Below are positions 18,769-26,956 of a stretch of 54,419 bases of DNA, in pieces (within the stretch, counting starts at the first letter, position 1; every line of letters begins with the position of its first letter). This DNA is from DATMBL01 sp050735975 (GTDB lineage Bacteria; Desulfobacterota; Binatia; UBA9968). The stretch lies in contig JBOHVS010000393.1 in assembly GCA_050735975.1 (NCBI GenBank), positions 1 to 54,419 on the forward strand, read 5' to 3'. Below the pieces are notes generated by a model, which worked only from the letters and a program-made list of their open reading frames with translations, did not search any database and had not been told where the DNA came from. The translations under genes and the position numbers were made by a program.

Positions 18769-19712
18769 CGATGCTCCGCTCCAGTGACTCTGGTAAGATC
18801 CGCCGGAGTTTCGAAATTGTCGACTTCCAACTCGGAACTGATTCGTTTGATCAATCCTTTAAGAACTTTGCCGGGACCGATCTCCCATATTCGAGCACAA
18901 CCCAGCTCGCGTAATTGCCTCACGGACTCTTCCCACTGAACCGGCTGTACCGCCTGTTCCACGAGCAAGGACTTTACACGGGACGAATCGAAATTCACCT
19001 CCGCCTCGACGTTGGTTACTACGCCGACCGAAAAAGGTCGGACGGCCACATCCTGCAGGATTCGCCTCAGACCCTCGGCTGCGGGGCGCATGAGCTCGCA
19101 GTGGAACGGGGCGCTCACCGGCAAGTCCAGAACTCGTTTCGCGCCCCGTTCGCGAGCAAGACTCATCGCCCGGGAGACCGCGGTTTTGGTTCCGGCGATG
19201 ACGATCTGTCCTGCGCCATTGTAGTTTGCCGGTGAGACGACTTCGCCGTTACTCGCCAACTCACAAAGGGACCGTACTGCGTCCATCTGGAGACCTAAAA
19301 TAACCGCCATCCGGCCTGTCCCGTCCGGCACCGCCCGTTGCATGAGGCGTCCCCGTTCGCGCACCACCCTTACGGCGTCTCTGAAGGCAAGCGCGCCGAC
19401 ACAAACCAGAGCGCTGTACTCTCCAAGACTATGACCGGCGATATAGGACGGCCTTAGCGAGGTTTCTGATTCAAGAACACGTAAGGCGGCAACCGAAACC
19501 GTAAGAATGGCAGGTTGGGTATTTTCCGTAAGATTGAGGTCAGGTTCGGGGCCGGAAAAGCAAAGCGCGCTGATCGAGAATCCCAGCGCCTCGTCTGCCT
19601 CCAAGAAGACTTGTTGGGCAACGGCAAACTGTTCCATCAATTCTTTGCCCATCCCGACGTACTGAGAACCTTGCCCGGGAAAAACGAAGCCGACCTTGCC
19701 GCTATTTGCCAC
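18765..19712 (-). CDS. fabD: Malonyl-CoA:ACP transacylase
   Basis: Loads malonyl onto ACP for fatty-acid synthesis. About 315 residues from the preferred GTG start at 19712 (VANSGKVGFVFPGQGSQ). An AAGGA site lies 8 bases upstream, whereas an earlier in-frame start at 19739 lacks one. The conserved FPGQGSQYVGMG oxyanion region and the nucleophile elbow GHSLGEYSAL are present. The later His of the Ser-His pair sits in PVSAPFHCELM. The start overlaps the end of plsX by 11 bases, so fabH, usually between plsX and fabD, is absent. Confidence 0.96.
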   Translation of the reverse strand: MANSGKVGFVFPGQGSQYVGMGKELMEQFAVAQQVFLEADEALGFSISALCFSGPEPDLNLTENTQPAILTVSVAALRVLESETSLRPSYIAGHSLGEYSALVCVGALAFRDAVRVVRERGRLMQRAVPDGTGRMAVILGLQMDAVRSLCELASNGEVVSPANYNGAGQIVIAGTKTAVSRAMSLARERGAKRVLDLPVSAPFHCELMRPAAEGLRRILQDVAVRPFSVGVVTNVEAEVNFDSSRVKSLLVEQAVQPVQWEESVRQLRELGCARIWEIGPGKVLKGLIKRISSELEVDNFETPADLTRVTGAEHR

Positions 19713-20820
19713 CTTTTCGTTCCTTCCCTTCCGCCTCAACCGCCTGGTGCTCGCCGAGATTTTCGATTCTCGATTTGATTCTCTGCCAAATCCTTCGTGG
19801 GAAACGATCCTGCTTTTCTGCCGCGCTGGCCCCGGCGGCTTCCAAGGCTTGGCTGATATGGCGGTTGACGTCGTGCGATACCGACTCGGCCGCTACACGA
19901 ATGGCATTCTTGACCGCCCGTGGACTCGATCCTCCATGGGCGATGATGGCGACGCCTTCTAATCCCAACAGCGGGGCGCCTCCGTATTCGGCATAGTCGA
20001 TCCGCCCATAGGCCTCGCGAAGAGACTTACGGCTCATCAAGTAACCCAACCGGCTGGGAAGGTTCTTCTTGAAAGCGCCTTTAAAGACTTCCCCGACAAA
20101 ACCGGCAACTCCTTCCATGGTCTTGAGCACGATGTTGCCCGTGAATCCGTCGCAAACAATGACATCGACCTTGCCGTCAAAGATATCTCGACCTTCAACG
20201 TATCCCACATAGTTGAGAGCCGCGCCGGCGATGAGCTCGCGCGCCGCCCGGGTCAGTTCGTTACCCTTGCTTTCCTCCTCGCCATTACTCAGCAGGCCCA
20301 CGCGCGGCTTGGAAACGCGAAGCACCTGCTCGGCATACACAGAGCCCATGATGGCGAACTGCAACAAGTGGACGGGGTTGCAATCGACATTGGCGCCGGC
20401 GTCGATAATCACCGTTCCCTTGCCGCGGTCCGGTACGACAATCGAAATCGCCGGTCGGGTGACCGGAAACAATGTCCCCATAACGAACATGCCGGTGGCC
20501 ATCATAGCGCCGGAATTACCCGCGCTGACGACCGCCTGCGCTTCATCGCGCTTCATCATCTCAAAGGCGATTTTCATGGACGAGTCTTTTTTCCTGAGCC
20601 CCGCGCCCGGAGACTCGTCCATCGCTATGACTTGAGAGGCGGGCATGATGGGGAGGGAGGGAAATTCCGGGGCATGACGGGCCAGTTCGCGCTCGAGCGC
20701 GTCCTTTTGCCCGACCAGGATAATGTCGGCGCCGAATTGCCGTGCCGCGAGCAGCGCGCCCTCAACAACCACCCCGGGGGCGCGATCTCCCCCCATCGCA
20801 TCGACAGCCACCCTTGGCAT
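19702..20820 (-). CDS. plsX: Phosphate acyltransferase PlsX
   Basis: Makes acyl-phosphate from acyl-ACP for phospholipid synthesis (with PlsY). 372 residues, soluble and membrane-associated. The N-terminal VAVDAMGGDRAPGVVVEGA is diagnostic. VSAGNSGAMMATGMF and FDGKVDVIVCDGFTGNIVLK are further conserved blocks. The C-terminal 35 residues (AAEKQDRFPRRIWQRIKSR and onward) are a basic tail that many PlsX proteins do not have. It is preceded by rpmF at 17 bases, as in most bacteria. Confidence 0.97.
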   Translation of the reverse strand: MPRVAVDAMGGDRAPGVVVEGALLAARQFGADIILVGQKDALERELARHAPEFPSLPIMPASQVIAMDESPGAGLRKKDSSMKIAFEMMKRDEAQAVVSAGNSGAMMATGMFVMGTLFPVTRPAISIVVPDRGKGTVIIDAGANVDCNPVHLLQFAIMGSVYAEQVLRVSKPRVGLLSNGEEESKGNELTRAARELIAGAALNYVGYVEGRDIFDGKVDVIVCDGFTGNIVLKTMEGVAGFVGEVFKGAFKKNLPSRLGYLMSRKSLREAYGRIDYAEYGGAPLLGLEGVAIIAHGGSSPRAVKNAIRVAAESVSHDVNRHISQALEAAGASAAEKQDRFPRRIWQRIKSRIENLGEHQAVEAEGKERKGGK

Positions 20821-20837
20821 ATGAAACGAGAATCGGG

Positions 20838-21020
20838 TTAACTCTCTTCAGTTTGGATAACGGCTCGACCCCGGTAAAAGCCGCAGTTGCGGCAGGCACG
20901 ATGGGGCAACACTGTCTCGCCGCAATTCGAGCATGTGCTCCATTGGGGTCGTGCCAGCGCATCATGCGCGCGACGCTGATTTTTTACGCGTTTCGAAGTT
21001 CTTCTCTTCGGTACTGGCAT
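20838..21020 (-). CDS. rpmF: 50S ribosomal protein L32
   Basis: Small large-subunit protein of 60 residues. MPVPKRRTSKRVKNQRRAHDA is the family start. Two CxxC pairs, CSNCGE near residue 30-35 and CRNCGF near residue 43-48, form a zinc knuckle, so this is the Zn-binding (C+) form. It sits between the DUF177 gene and plsX, the conserved context that couples ribosome and membrane lipid genes. Confidence 0.97.
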   Translation of the reverse strand: MPVPKRRTSKRVKNQRRAHDALARPQWSTCSNCGETVLPHRACRNCGFYRGRAVIQTEES

Positions 21021-21087
21021 AATTTTAGTCCAATCTTTCCCTGCCGATCCCTGGCAGATTCGATTTCAAGTCTTTAAGGGAGATTTC

Positions 21088-21624
21088 TTAGCGGCCGACC
21101 TTGAGTGTCCGAAAGATCGACATCCGCGGGTTATCTGCTGTAGCGGAGCAGGCACACGCCTCCAAATTCAAGTTGGCGCCGCAACTGCCGCATAACCCAC
21201 GACAATTCTCTTCACACAAGGGTCGCGTCGGAAGCGCCAGCAAGACTTGCTCCTTGATCAGGGGTGTAAGCTTGATTTCTTCGCCCGAATAATAACTCAA
21301 TCCCAATTCGTCCCGTGTTAGCTCGCCGATCTTTTTATCGGATTTGCTTGGGTCAGGAGACAGCACAAACTCGAACTGCTTGCCCAAGGCGAATGTATAT
21401 TGCCGCAAGCATCGGCTACAGTGTCCCTCGAAAGTCCCGTGCAACGACCCCTGGAAGAATAAATCAGCACCCGATCGATAGTAGGTAAGATCGATGTCCA
21501 GAAAGGCTGGAAAGTGAAAATCGCGAATTTGGCCTGGGGCATAGATCTCGTTTAAATCCTCAGTTTTTTCCGGAAATCTTAGTTCTTTAGGAGATTGAGT
21601 AACATCATCGACACGTATTATCAT
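21088..21624 (-). CDS. DUF177/YceD family protein (23S rRNA accumulation protein)
   Basis: 178-residue protein of the YceD/DUF177 family, almost always encoded just before rpmF. Family members are linked to 23S rRNA accumulation (established for YceD and its plant relative), but the mechanism is unclear. Conserved parts visible are the central CSRCLRQYTFALG, a putative zinc pair with the C-terminal cluster CEENCRGLCGSCGANLNLEAC, and an LTPLIKEQVLLALPTRPLC segment. It is the first gene of the rpmF-plsX-fab transcript. Its promoter should lie in 21625-21860, shared with the divergent radical SAM gene. Confidence 0.9.
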   Translation of the reverse strand: MIIRVDDVTQSPKELRFPEKTEDLNEIYAPGQIRDFHFPAFLDIDLTYYRSGADLFFQGSLHGTFEGHCSRCLRQYTFALGKQFEFVLSPDPSKSDKKIGELTRDELGLSYYSGEEIKLTPLIKEQVLLALPTRPLCEENCRGLCGSCGANLNLEACACSATADNPRMSIFRTLKVGR

Positions 21625-21860
21625 GGCAAAAAACCTACAACTCCGGTGATTTTATGAATATAGTCAAATTCCTCGGATGTCAAGCGAATAACGGCCGAAC
21701 TGCGTGTAAAAGCGCATGATTATCGACTACTTCCGAGGCATTTTCGCCTTGGTCGCTGCTCGATCGACAGGCATCGCCGACCGGCGGATACAACGCAAAT
21801 TTGCCGGCCCCCTCGCTTGAGTAATCAAGAGCTTTTTGCTAACGATTTGTTATTCGCGTC

Positions 21861-22865
21861 ATGAACTTCCCTCTCCCGCTGCAAGAGCGATGGCGCGGCA
21901 AGCGCTACAATTCTTACAATCGCGCGCTGAAAGATCACTTCCAGGCGCGGGTTTACAAGATTGGCCTCAGAATGGATTTCACCTGCCCCAATCGTGACGG
22001 GACGGTTGCCATTGGAGGCTGCATTTATTGCAACAATGCCAGCCATACGCCGCAGCAATACCGCCCGCGCACCTCGGTCACGGAACAACTGGCGCAAGGC
22101 GCCGCTGCCATCCGCCGGCGTCACCGAGCCGAGAAGTTTATTGCTTACTTCCAAAGTTACACCAACACCTACGATTCGGTGACAAAGCTGGAGAAACTTT
22201 ATCAGGAAGCGTTGGAGTTTCCCGGCGTCGTCGGTTTATCGATCGCCACGCGGCCCGATTGTTTGCCGGAAGATACTCTGGATCTCATTGCGGAGCTTTC
22301 ACAAAACACCTATTTGTGGTTGGAAATCGGCTTGGAATCGATGCATGATCGGACTTTGCGCTGGGTCAATCGAGGACACGGGCTGCGAGAGTTCATCGAA
22401 GCCGTGGACCGCTGTAAAAAGCGCGGCCTTCGCGTCTGCAGCCATCTCATCCTCGGATTTCCCGGAGAGACTCGGGCCGAGATTCTCCAAACGCCGGCGT
22501 TGTTCAACCGCTTGGGAATCGACGGCGTTAAACTGCACAACCTTCACGTCATCAGAAACACCGCTTTGGAGAAATTGTACGGCCGTGGCAACTTCAAGCT
22601 CCATACCCGACAGGAATACGTCTCGCTTGTGGTCGATTTTATGGAGCTTTTAAATCCTGAAACCGTCATCCACCGCTTGACGGGAGAGACCTATCGCGCG
22701 ATTACCGTTGCGCCTGAATGGTCGGTCAACAAAATCGGCGTCCTCAACGCGATCCAGAAAGAGCTTGCTGATAGAGACACCTGGCAGGGTCGTCGATATT
22801 CTGACCGGACCTTGGCCGCAGTCGGAGGATTCGCGGACCTGGGCGCGGAGGGAGTCCAACTTTGA
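21861..22865 (+). CDS. TIGR01212-family radical SAM protein (YhcC-like)
   Basis: 334 residues. The N-terminus YNSYNRALKDHFQARVYKIGLRMDFTCPN and the iron-sulfur Cys pattern CPNRDGTVAIGGCIYC (three cysteines) match YhcC/TIGR01212 proteins, which have an elongated Cys spacing. YFQSYTNTYDSVTKLEKLYQEAL and SIATRPDC belong to the SAM barrel, and the C-terminal region YRAITVAPEWSVNKIGVLNAI is also typical. The cellular role is not established. The stop codon overlaps the TTG start of the next gene by 4 bases, so the pair is translationally coupled, an unusual partner for this family. Confidence 0.93.
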   Translation: MNFPLPLQERWRGKRYNSYNRALKDHFQARVYKIGLRMDFTCPNRDGTVAIGGCIYCNNASHTPQQYRPRTSVTEQLAQGAAAIRRRHRAEKFIAYFQSYTNTYDSVTKLEKLYQEALEFPGVVGLSIATRPDCLPEDTLDLIAELSQNTYLWLEIGLESMHDRTLRWVNRGHGLREFIEAVDRCKKRGLRVCSHLILGFPGETRAEILQTPALFNRLGIDGVKLHNLHVIRNTALEKLYGRGNFKLHTRQEYVSLVVDFMELLNPETVIHRLTGETYRAITVAPEWSVNKIGVLNAIQKELADRDTWQGRRYSDRTLAAVGGFADLGAEGVQL

Positions 22866-23764
22866 ACGGTCATATGGGGTTGATCCATTCGCTGCTTCCT
22901 GCCACCGTGGACGTGCACGTTCTGGTGCCCGAGGATCACCCGTCGGCCCGAAATTTAGGAACAGAGCGTTCAGGGTCGGGAAGCATCGTCGCTCCCGATG
23001 GCTATATTTTGACCGTCCACTATGTCGTCTCGGGGGCAAACTCGATTACCGTGACCCTCGCGGATGGCGAAGAATACACCGGCGAGATCGCCGCACAGGA
23101 TCAGGAAACCGGGTTGGCATTGGTCAAGATTCCCGCCCGAGGCCTGCCGTTCTTGCGACCCGCGCCCCCGGACTCCGTTGCTCTCGGTCAACCGGCGGTG
23201 ATCGTCGCCAGCAGCGGACAAACCGGACGCAGAGTCAGCGGCGGTTATATCACCTCGTTCGAATGCTACGATGGACACTGGGAATATATGCTTGAGAAGA
23301 GCATTCGTCTCACGGCGGTTAACCCGGGATTTGGCGGCGGGACTTTGGTCGATTTCAAAGGACAGCTTATCGGCATAGTCTCGTTAAATCTTACCGAGGT
23401 CGGGAAATTCTCGCTGGCAATACCTATCGATTACTATCTACGATATGAGCAAGAGCTCAAGCAGTATGGACGAGTGCGCAGCCGTCCCCCGCGCCCCTGG
23501 TTGGGTTTTTATCCGCAGCATATGGCCGGTCACGTGATCGTCGGAGGGGTTGTTCCGGGCGGACCCGCGGATCAATTTGGTCTTAAAGAGGGCGACATTA
23601 TCGTCAGCGTGGAAAAAACAGAAATCCGCTCGCGTCCGGAACTCTACCAGGAGATCTGGAAGAAGCGGCCGGGCGAGCGGATCTCTTTTCGAATTCTTAG
23701 AAGCGAATCTTCTTTGGACCTCGAGGTCGTAGGCGGTGATCGCTCGGAGCGATACCGCCGTTAA
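22862..23764 (+). CDS. HtrA/DegP-like pseudoprotease with C-terminal PDZ domain
   Basis: 300 residues with the trypsin-like fold of S1C proteases (about residues 35-190) and a PDZ domain (about 205-300: WLGFYPQHMAGHVIVGGVVPGGPADQFGLKEGDIIVSV). All three catalytic positions differ. The usual TNNHVV is TVHYVV (His site is Tyr54), the Asp of the TDIAL-type motif is Gly84 in TGLALVKI, and GNSGG is GFGGG (Ser site is Gly158). No signal peptide is seen, so it is probably cytoplasmic. It begins with TTG overlapping the radical SAM stop. I infer a scaffold or peptide-binding role. A real protease would need unusual residues. Confidence 0.85.
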   Translation: MNGHMGLIHSLLPATVDVHVLVPEDHPSARNLGTERSGSGSIVAPDGYILTVHYVVSGANSITVTLADGEEYTGEIAAQDQETGLALVKIPARGLPFLRPAPPDSVALGQPAVIVASSGQTGRRVSGGYITSFECYDGHWEYMLEKSIRLTAVNPGFGGGTLVDFKGQLIGIVSLNLTEVGKFSLAIPIDYYLRYEQELKQYGRVRSRPPRPWLGFYPQHMAGHVIVGGVVPGGPADQFGLKEGDIIVSVEKTEIRSRPELYQEIWKKRPGERISFRILRSESSLDLEVVGGDRSERYRR

Positions 23765-24207
23765 TCGTCTCCACCACCCTTTTTAATTGCACCTTTTCCC
23801 GTCACCTTGATCGCGATAGCGGGCGTATAGGCGCCCGGTTCGTAATTGATCAACGCTTTGTCGGTTTCTTGAAGATCTCGAAGCTTGACTTTATTGCCGC
23901 CCTTTTCGATGTTCGTTTTTTCGTCAACCCCGACAACCTCTTGGCGGACTTTGCCCTTGCGTTCCATTTGGAAAGTGATGGTCCGCTGTCCCACGCTACT
24001 GATGACCCCTTCCACCTCGACGGCCTTTTTCTTCGCGGCTTTGGTCTCTCCTTTGCTCGGTTGCTCTTTTTTTCCGGCGGCCGGCGCCTGCGACGTTTTT
24101 GCCTGCGGCGCCTTTGACGGTTCCTGAACCGAACTACAAGCTAACGCAAATGCGGCGATCACACTGGTGCAGATCGGCCACGCCAAAGTTCTTGCTGACG
24201 CTTCCAT
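23761..24207 (-). CDS. Small lipoprotein with DUF5666-like beta domain
   Basis: 148 residues. An N-terminal hydrophobic segment ends in FALAC (lipobox), so it is probably a lipoprotein. AAGGAGG lies just before the ATG at 24207. A Lys/Pro/Ala-rich linker (about residues 27-65) leads to a domain with VEGVISSVGQRTITFQ, a TNIEKGGNKVKLRDL strand and TPAIAIKVTGKG. This strand pattern resembles the OB-like DUF5666 repeat, and the secreted protein at 48719-49000 shows the same plan. Function is unknown. Its 3' end overlaps the end of the preceding opposite-strand gene by 4 bases. Confidence 0.72.
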   Translation of the reverse strand: MEASARTLAWPICTSVIAAFALACSSVQEPSKAPQAKTSQAPAAGKKEQPSKGETKAAKKKAVEVEGVISSVGQRTITFQMERKGKVRQEVVGVDEKTNIEKGGNKVKLRDLQETDKALINYEPGAYTPAIAIKVTGKGAIKKGGGDD

Positions 24208-24634
24208 TCTCTTTCCTCCTTAATTCCGCTTTGAGTCGTGAACTACGACGATTGAAGATTCCGCATAAATTTCTATACCTTAAACCACACTTGAGTTTTG
24301 GTTGTCAAGGTGACAGTGGCTAGTTTGAATACTACAAGCTGATGTGCGAGAGCTTTGGCGATGCTTCGCTGCGGCCAGACTGTATGAAAACTAGCCGACC
24401 ACCCTTCGACCATGCTCAGGGCGATCGGCTAACTATCGGAAATCGCAATCATTGACCGTTCGTGCTGAGCCTAGTCGAAGCACAAATCGAGGGTTTTCAC
24501 ACAGTCTGGCGGCTCAGCATGACATTTGCGACACTGTTCATCCTGAAAGGCAAGTGAAGGATCTTGCAACGATTTGAATCGGATTTCAAAAGTCCCGGCG
24601 TAAGATTAGCAATCTCGCGTATGAGGAAACGGCT
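24208..24634. other. Repeat-rich intergenic gap
   Basis: 427 bases between divergent genes. It holds a large composite palindrome (24374-24510). After this comes a stretch CATCCTGAAAGGCAAGTGAA (24540-24559), which is reminiscent of common dispersed repeats. The ribosome binding site of the thioesterase gene is GAGGAAACGGCT at its right end. No gene is seen. Confidence 0.6.
24374..24510. repeat. Composite palindrome with two family A cores
   Basis: Outer arms GCCAGACTGTATGAAAAC (24374-24391) and GTTTTCACACAGTCTGGC (24493-24510) pair at 17 of 18 positions. Inside are two family A cores in opposite orientation: ACCCTTCGACCATGCTCAGG (24401-24420) and CCGTTCGTGCTGAGCCTAGT (24456-24475). An analogous composite occurs at 35776-35880. 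Confidence 0.6.
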
Positions 24635-25039
24635 GTGAACAAGAAGAACACGTGCTCCTACCGGGTCATTTACGGTGATACCGATCAAATGGGCATAGTC
24701 TATTATGCCAACTATCTCCGCTGGTTTGAAAAGGGCCGTTCGGAGTTATTGCGCCGGATCGGCTTACCCTACGCCGAGATTGAGCGGGAAGGCTTCCACT
24801 TCCCCGTCATCGAGGTCACCTGCCGATATCACAAGCCGGCGCGCTACGATGATACGGTCATCATCGAGACCGAATTGGCCGTGATCAGTCGGGCCACGTT
24901 GTCCTTCAATTACAAAATCTACAAGGACAATGAGAAGGGTCCAGTTGCAGAGGGCTCAACCAGGCACGGCTGCGTCAACGCGAGCGGGCGCCTCGTCCGC
25001 ATCCCCAACCACCTGGCGCAACGGTTCAAGGAGAAGTAA
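24635..25039 (+). CDS. ybgC: Acyl-CoA thioesterase, YbgC/4HBT hotdog family
   Basis: 134-residue hotdog-fold thioesterase. The family catalytic segment YGDTDQMGIVYYANYLRWFEKGRSELL is at residues about 12-38, with Asp in GDTD as the catalytic residue. The rest (TCRYHKPARYDDTVIIET and SFNYKIYKD) is typical. It starts with GTG after GAGG. In proteobacteria YbgC is associated with tol-pal genes, but no tol gene is nearby. The likely substrate is a short acyl-CoA or acyl-ACP (family inference). Confidence 0.92.
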   Translation: MNKKNTCSYRVIYGDTDQMGIVYYANYLRWFEKGRSELLRRIGLPYAEIEREGFHFPVIEVTCRYHKPARYDDTVIIETELAVISRATLSFNYKIYKDNEKGPVAEGSTRHGCVNASGRLVRIPNHLAQRFKEK

Positions 25040-25050
25040 GTTCAAATAGT

Positions 25051-25110
25051 TCCGACCGTTCCAATTGTTAACACGGTTGAAGCGGTTTAAACATTTCGGG
25101 TTCCTGGTCG
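25051..25110. repeat. 9-base tandem array, family B (copy 1)
   Basis: After the thioesterase stop the sequence can be read in 9-base units, each beginning GTT: GTTCAAATA, GTTCCGACC, GTTCCAATT, GTTAACACG, GTTGAAGCG, GTTTAAACA and then GGGTT. Units are diverged but the period is strict. A second array in the opposite orientation lies at 25225-25266. Confidence 0.55.
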
Positions 25111-25149
25111 TTTGGAGTGAATAGGAAGCGGATTGCGCATAACTAGGCT

Positions 25150-25182
25150 CCGTTCGCCCTGAGGCTCTCGAAGGGTGACCGG
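25150..25182. repeat. Dispersed palindrome, family A
   Basis: CCGTTCGCCCTGAGG at 25150 and CTCTCGAAGGGTGACCGG at its end form an imperfect hairpin, the same family as at 531-557 and 35824-35857. It lies between two 9-base arrays. Confidence 0.55.
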
Positions 25183-25224
25183 GGACCCGTTACCCAAGCT
25201 AAAACCGGAAGACCAGATTTCCTA

Positions 25225-25266
25225 GACGTTTTGAACCGTTTGAACTGTTTGAACGGCTGGAACTAT
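25225..25266. repeat. 9-base tandem array, family B (copy 2, inverted)
   Basis: Units TTGAACCGT, TTGAACTGT, TTGAACGGC, TGGAACTAT follow each other with period 9. On the minus strand they read GTTCAAACR-like units, the same unit family as at 25051-25110. The array touches the 3' end of queG. Confidence 0.55.
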
Positions 25267-26423
25267 TCCTCGCGAAGCGGGGAACTGGCTTCGGCAATCG
25301 CTTCCGCAATCTCACTCCTCACTTCAGCATCCCCTTCAACAGACAGCCGTCGCTGTAAGGCTGCGAGCGCCTCCCGAGATCCGATCCGCCCGAGCGCCCA
25401 GGCGCAATGACCTCGCACCAACGGTTCTTCATCCTCGAGCGCGCCGATGAGATCCGGCACGGCTTCACGGCTGCGTAAATTGCCGAGCGCGACGGCGACG
25501 TTGCGCAGAAATCCGCGGCGCTTCGCGCGAAGGATGGGGCTGGTTCGGAAGCGGTCACGAAATTCGGCTGCTGTCATTGAAAGAAACGGTATGAGCGCCG
25601 GCGCATACAGCCCCTGCTTGGGCGCGAAGGCTGGTTCTTGACTTGGCATCGCCTTCACATTGTAGGGACACACCTCCTGGCAGATATCGCAGCCGAAAAT
25701 GTGGTTGCCGATGAGAGGGCGCAGGTGGCGAGGGATCCAGCCCTTGAGCTCGATTGTAAGGTAAGAAATGCACCGGCGAGCGTCCAGCACGTAAGGACCG
25801 ACAAAGGCGGCCGTTGGACAGGCCTTAATGCAAAGGTCACAACTTCCGCAGCGATCCCGGATGGGCCGGTCGTATTCCAGCGGAACGCTGAGAAACAATT
25901 CTCCCAAAAAAAACCATGATCCGTTTCGTGGGGAAATGAGATGCGTGTTTTTCCCTATCCACCCGATTCCCGCGCTACCGGCAAAGTCCCGCTCCAGCAC
26001 CGGACCCGAGTCCACAAACGGTCGACCCTCGATTGGCTCCTCACACAAATTGCGAATTATCTCCAGGAGAGCCTCTAGTCTTTGCTTGACGACATTGTGA
26101 TAGTCATCGCCCCAAGCATATCGGGAAATCCATCCGGCCGTTTTTCCCTCCGGCTTCGGCCTCGGAAGCGGCGTGTAATAGTTCATCCCCACCGAGACCA
26201 CGGACACTGCCCAGGGAACGAGATCATGAGGATTTCGGCGCAGCGCTTCGGTTCTCCCCATGTAGCCCAGCTCACCGGCTAATCCGTCACCAAGCCACTC
26301 GGCAAAGGACTCGCCATGCGTTGGAATTTTGACGGGAGAGAGGCCGACCAGGTCAAACCCGAGGCGCTGGCCCGCTTCCTTGATTCGCAGAGATAAAGCG
26401 GCTTGGTTACGAGTCGAACTCAT
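25263..26423 (-). CDS. queG: Epoxyqueuosine reductase QueG with HEAT-like C-terminus
   Basis: Last step of queuosine synthesis in tRNA wobble position 34: reduces epoxyqueuosine, using cobalamin and two [4Fe-4S] clusters. 386 residues. Cluster motifs are CGSCDLCIKACPTAAFVGPYVLDARRC and CDICQEVCPYN. The N-terminal cobalamin-binding domain has MGRTEALRRNPHDLVPWAVSVVSVGMNYY. The C-terminal 100 residues contain HEAT-type repeats (GALEDEEPLVRGHCAWALGRIGSREAL). It is the last gene of the DUF2905-to-queG set. Other queuosine genes are not in the window. Confidence 0.96.
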   Translation of the reverse strand: MSSTRNQAALSLRIKEAGQRLGFDLVGLSPVKIPTHGESFAEWLGDGLAGELGYMGRTEALRRNPHDLVPWAVSVVSVGMNYYTPLPRPKPEGKTAGWISRYAWGDDYHNVVKQRLEALLEIIRNLCEEPIEGRPFVDSGPVLERDFAGSAGIGWIGKNTHLISPRNGSWFFLGELFLSVPLEYDRPIRDRCGSCDLCIKACPTAAFVGPYVLDARRCISYLTIELKGWIPRHLRPLIGNHIFGCDICQEVCPYNVKAMPSQEPAFAPKQGLYAPALIPFLSMTAAEFRDRFRTSPILRAKRRGFLRNVAVALGNLRSREAVPDLIGALEDEEPLVRGHCAWALGRIGSREALAALQRRLSVEGDAEVRSEIAEAIAEASSPLREE

Positions 26424-26489
26424 AGCACGACTTGAATCACCGGAGTGCCGTGAGGTTGGAATTTCCGCGCGAGCAAAGCGAGTGCTGGG

Positions 26490-26945
26490 CTAATGATAGG
26501 AACTGTTGCCGCGCGGTTCGTCGTCGTCCGCATCCAGCAAGGGACGGCGACCCTCATAGCCGTCCTCAACCCGATGCCAATAGGTAACGCTGGCTTCACC
26601 ATACTGCCAGCAGAGAAAAACCACTTCCGATCCGAGCATACAGGGGAAATCCAGCAAACCCTGCTCCACGCCTTTGCACATGCAGCCGTAGCTATGAATC
26701 TCCTCCACGAGGCCCTTGATCTGCCCGATGAAATGGGCAATTTCGCTGTTTTCCTGCAGCCGGTTCATCAGTTGGGGGGTGTCGGGATCGAGGCGCTGGT
26801 CGCGAATCACGGTTTCTGTCTTCGCTTTAAGACGACGCAGAGTCTCGAGAATGCTTTCGACCAGCGGGCGCAATGTCGGCAGCAGCGCGTTGGCTTCGTC
26901 CACGGTAAATAGGCGAGGATAGGCGGCGTTGGTTTCCATCGGCAA
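26490..26945 (-). CDS. DUF2203 family protein
   Basis: 151 residues, MLFTVDEANALLP-like opening (RLFTVDEANALLPTLRPLVE), which is the signature of DUF2203. The centre is helical, and KGLVEEIHSYGCMCKGVEQGLLDFPC precedes the C-terminal FLCWQYGEASVTYWHRVEDGYEGR, also a family mark. No enzymatic function is established for DUF2203. It starts 11 bases after the RR-LpxC stop, so it is expressed with the kinase and fusion gene, and queG follows after 66 bases. Confidence 0.88.
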   Translation of the reverse strand: MPMETNAAYPRLFTVDEANALLPTLRPLVESILETLRRLKAKTETVIRDQRLDPDTPQLMNRLQENSEIAHFIGQIKGLVEEIHSYGCMCKGVEQGLLDFPCMLGSEVVFLCWQYGEASVTYWHRVEDGYEGRRPLLDADDDEPRGNSSYH

Positions 26946-26956
26946 CTCTGTTGAAT

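Noticed and set aside
25051..25266. CRISPR array
   Set aside because: Units are 9 bases, contiguous and diverged. There are no spacers and no cas genes.
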